DNA of 23,868 nt from Lachnospiraceae bacterium (GTDB lineage Bacteria > Bacillota > Clostridia > Lachnospirales > Lachnospiraceae), in assembly GCA_009774245.1 (NCBI GenBank), contig VSNM01000080.1:1-23868 (forward strand), read 5' to 3'. A model generated the notes under the pieces. The model was not told where the DNA came from. It ran no database searches and was given only the letters and a program-made list of their open reading frames with translations. The translations under genes were made by a program, and so were the position numbers. Of the stretch, positions 22,846-23,868 are shown in pieces (positions within the stretch are counted from its first letter, which is position 1; each line of letters starts with the position of its first letter).

Positions 22846-23868
22846 TTACCCGATCAGGCACTCTTTTCCCCTGAATGCAAACCCATATTTCCGAATCTGT
22901 TCCGGTAAATATCCGGACGATATAAGTTCTGCCTCATACTGCTTTTCCTCAATCTGAGCATGGGCATTTGCGAGGGTGTCCTCAAGAGTTTCCTCGTCCT
23001 CGTCGGAATCCAGCACTTTAAACTCAAGGATATAGGCTTTTTTGGTCTTATCGAGGGGTTCTATCATCACATCATACCGCCCGAAACCGCTTTCCCTGTT
23101 GGAGCGAACTTTGTATGCATCCGAAAGATTGACTACCATGCCAAGCACAAAGCCATGATAAAACCGCTCTGGTTCTGCCTGGTCGGACGGCTTGCTGCCA
23201 CTGTCGAAGAAACTGAAAGTATTCAGGGCGACCTTGTTCATAAATGTATTCATTTTTTTAACATTGTCATTCAGGAGTGCTTTAATGAACTCATTGTAGT
23301 ATACTTCCGTATCATTCTTAAACCAGTCCCTGACCATTTTGCGGAACATTCGTTTTGTTTCGAGGTTCGTGATGGTAAGCGTGTACCAGACATCACCTTC
23401 CGCACCTACTCCCTCCTCATCCGTATCCAGTGTTCTTACATTCAACACTTTCAAGTATCCTGTAGCAAGCAACAGGCTCCACACTGCATCCGCGCTGCCA
23501 TTTAACTGGTCAAACACGATCTTTTCGTCTATTTCAGCCTCAAAACTTTTATTTTGCAGGAGATCTTCCATTATCTGTTTTATATCTGAGTTTCCTTTTT
23601 GGATTAACTGGTTTACAAGTCCGTTCCCGCTTGTGTTAGACCAGTAGGTATCATATTTTCCTTTTTTATTGATAAAAGACACGATTGACCACGGATTGTA
23701 GATATCCGTGCTGGTGCCGAATATAAATCCGTCATACCATTTTTTTACTTTCTCTTTCTGTTCCCCTAATCCGGCATCATCAAGCGCCGTAAAGACTTCC
23801 TCTTCCGTAAAGCCAAAAGCCGTTGTATATTTATCAGAGGTTGTAGTTATAACATCAAGGTTATTCAT
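22846..23868 (-). CDS. Second AAA-ATPase-like / PD-(D/E)XK protein, 5' part outside window
   Basis: This frame is open to the right edge. Its first in-window residues, MNNLDVITTTSD, match an internal part of the paralogue at 5873-7615, so the true start is beyond the edge. The visible 340 residues cover the end of the ATPase-like domain (FGFTEEEVFTALD, KWYDGFIFG, DIYNPWSI) and the nuclease-fold part (RFYHGFVLGMV, ESGFGRYDVMIEP, YILEFKV), keeping the D...ExK residues. It ends KECLIG, 11 residues shorter than the paralogue. Identity to the other copy is roughly 60 percent by eye, so they are old paralogues rather than a fresh duplication. Confidence 0.88.
   Translation of the reverse strand: MNNLDVITTTSDKYTTAFGFTEEEVFTALDDAGLGEQKEKVKKWYDGFIFGTSTDIYNPWSIVSFINKKGKYDTYWSNTSGNGLVNQLIQKGNSDIKQIMEDLLQNKSFEAEIDEKIVFDQLNGSADAVWSLLLATGYLKVLNVRTLDTDEEGVGAEGDVWYTLTITNLETKRMFRKMVRDWFKNDTEVYYNEFIKALLNDNVKKMNTFMNKVALNTFSFFDSGSKPSDQAEPERFYHGFVLGMVVNLSDAYKVRSNRESGFGRYDVMIEPLDKTKKAYILEFKVLDSDEDEETLEDTLANAHAQIEEKQYEAELISSGYLPEQIRKYGFAFRGKECLIG

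Overview
The window looks like chromosomal DNA of a gut-type Clostridia bacterium (Bacillota, most like Lachnospiraceae). The reasons are moderate GC, strong GGAGG-type ribosome sites, lipoprotein and RecQ styles typical of that group, and two copies of an AAA-ATPase/PD-(D/E)XK family that is expanded there. No rRNA, tRNA, CRISPR array or complete insertion sequence was seen. Almost every gene is on the minus strand; only an XRE regulator and a truncated MocR-type gene are on the plus strand.

Layout, left to right. 1-935: AlbA_2/ATPase regulator-like gene running off the left edge. 936-1330: gene-poor stretch with a GC-rich, hairpin-forming element and tiny ORFs. 1331-3094: decayed ABC exporter (one in-frame stop, three frameshifts) facing an intact XRE regulator (3216-4007). 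3997-7615: lipoprotein with a C-type-lectin-like domain, a GNAT acetyltransferase and an AAA-ATPase/nuclease-fold protein. 7750-9568: two PLP aminotransferase-fold genes fused head to head, both without their N-termini. 9583-15155: a co-oriented run of ABC ATPase, ABC permease, OmpR-type response regulator, soluble histidine kinase and RecQ, joined mostly by ATGA overlaps. 15409-18126: glycosyltransferase family 2, permuted NlpC/P60-like protein and a flippase-like (MprF-type) membrane protein. 18390-19024: MazEF-like toxin-antitoxin pair with a clear promoter and palindromic operator. 19155-21558: zinc-ribbon membrane protein and HEAT-like protein. 21782-22228: glucosaminidase, probably 5'-truncated. 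22229-22845: gene-poor stretch with inverted repeats and one small ORF. 22846-23868: second AAA-ATPase/nuclease-fold paralogue, cut by the right edge.

The most interesting signal is regulatory. The ABC-transporter operon and the glycosyltransferase/flippase operon carry the same upstream architecture: three 11-bp-spaced direct repeats ending exactly 14 bp before a TATAAT -10 box, with no recognisable -35. This is the expected form of an OmpR/PhoB-family activator site, and the obvious candidate regulator is encoded between them, in the ABC operon itself. I infer a small envelope-stress or antimicrobial-peptide regulon in which a two-component system with a membrane-free kinase controls its own ABC exporter and a separate envelope-modifying operon. 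The junction between the two operons also holds three copies of a 13-mer. They can form either a terminator or a competing hairpin, and one copy fills the -35/-10 spacer of a second promoter.
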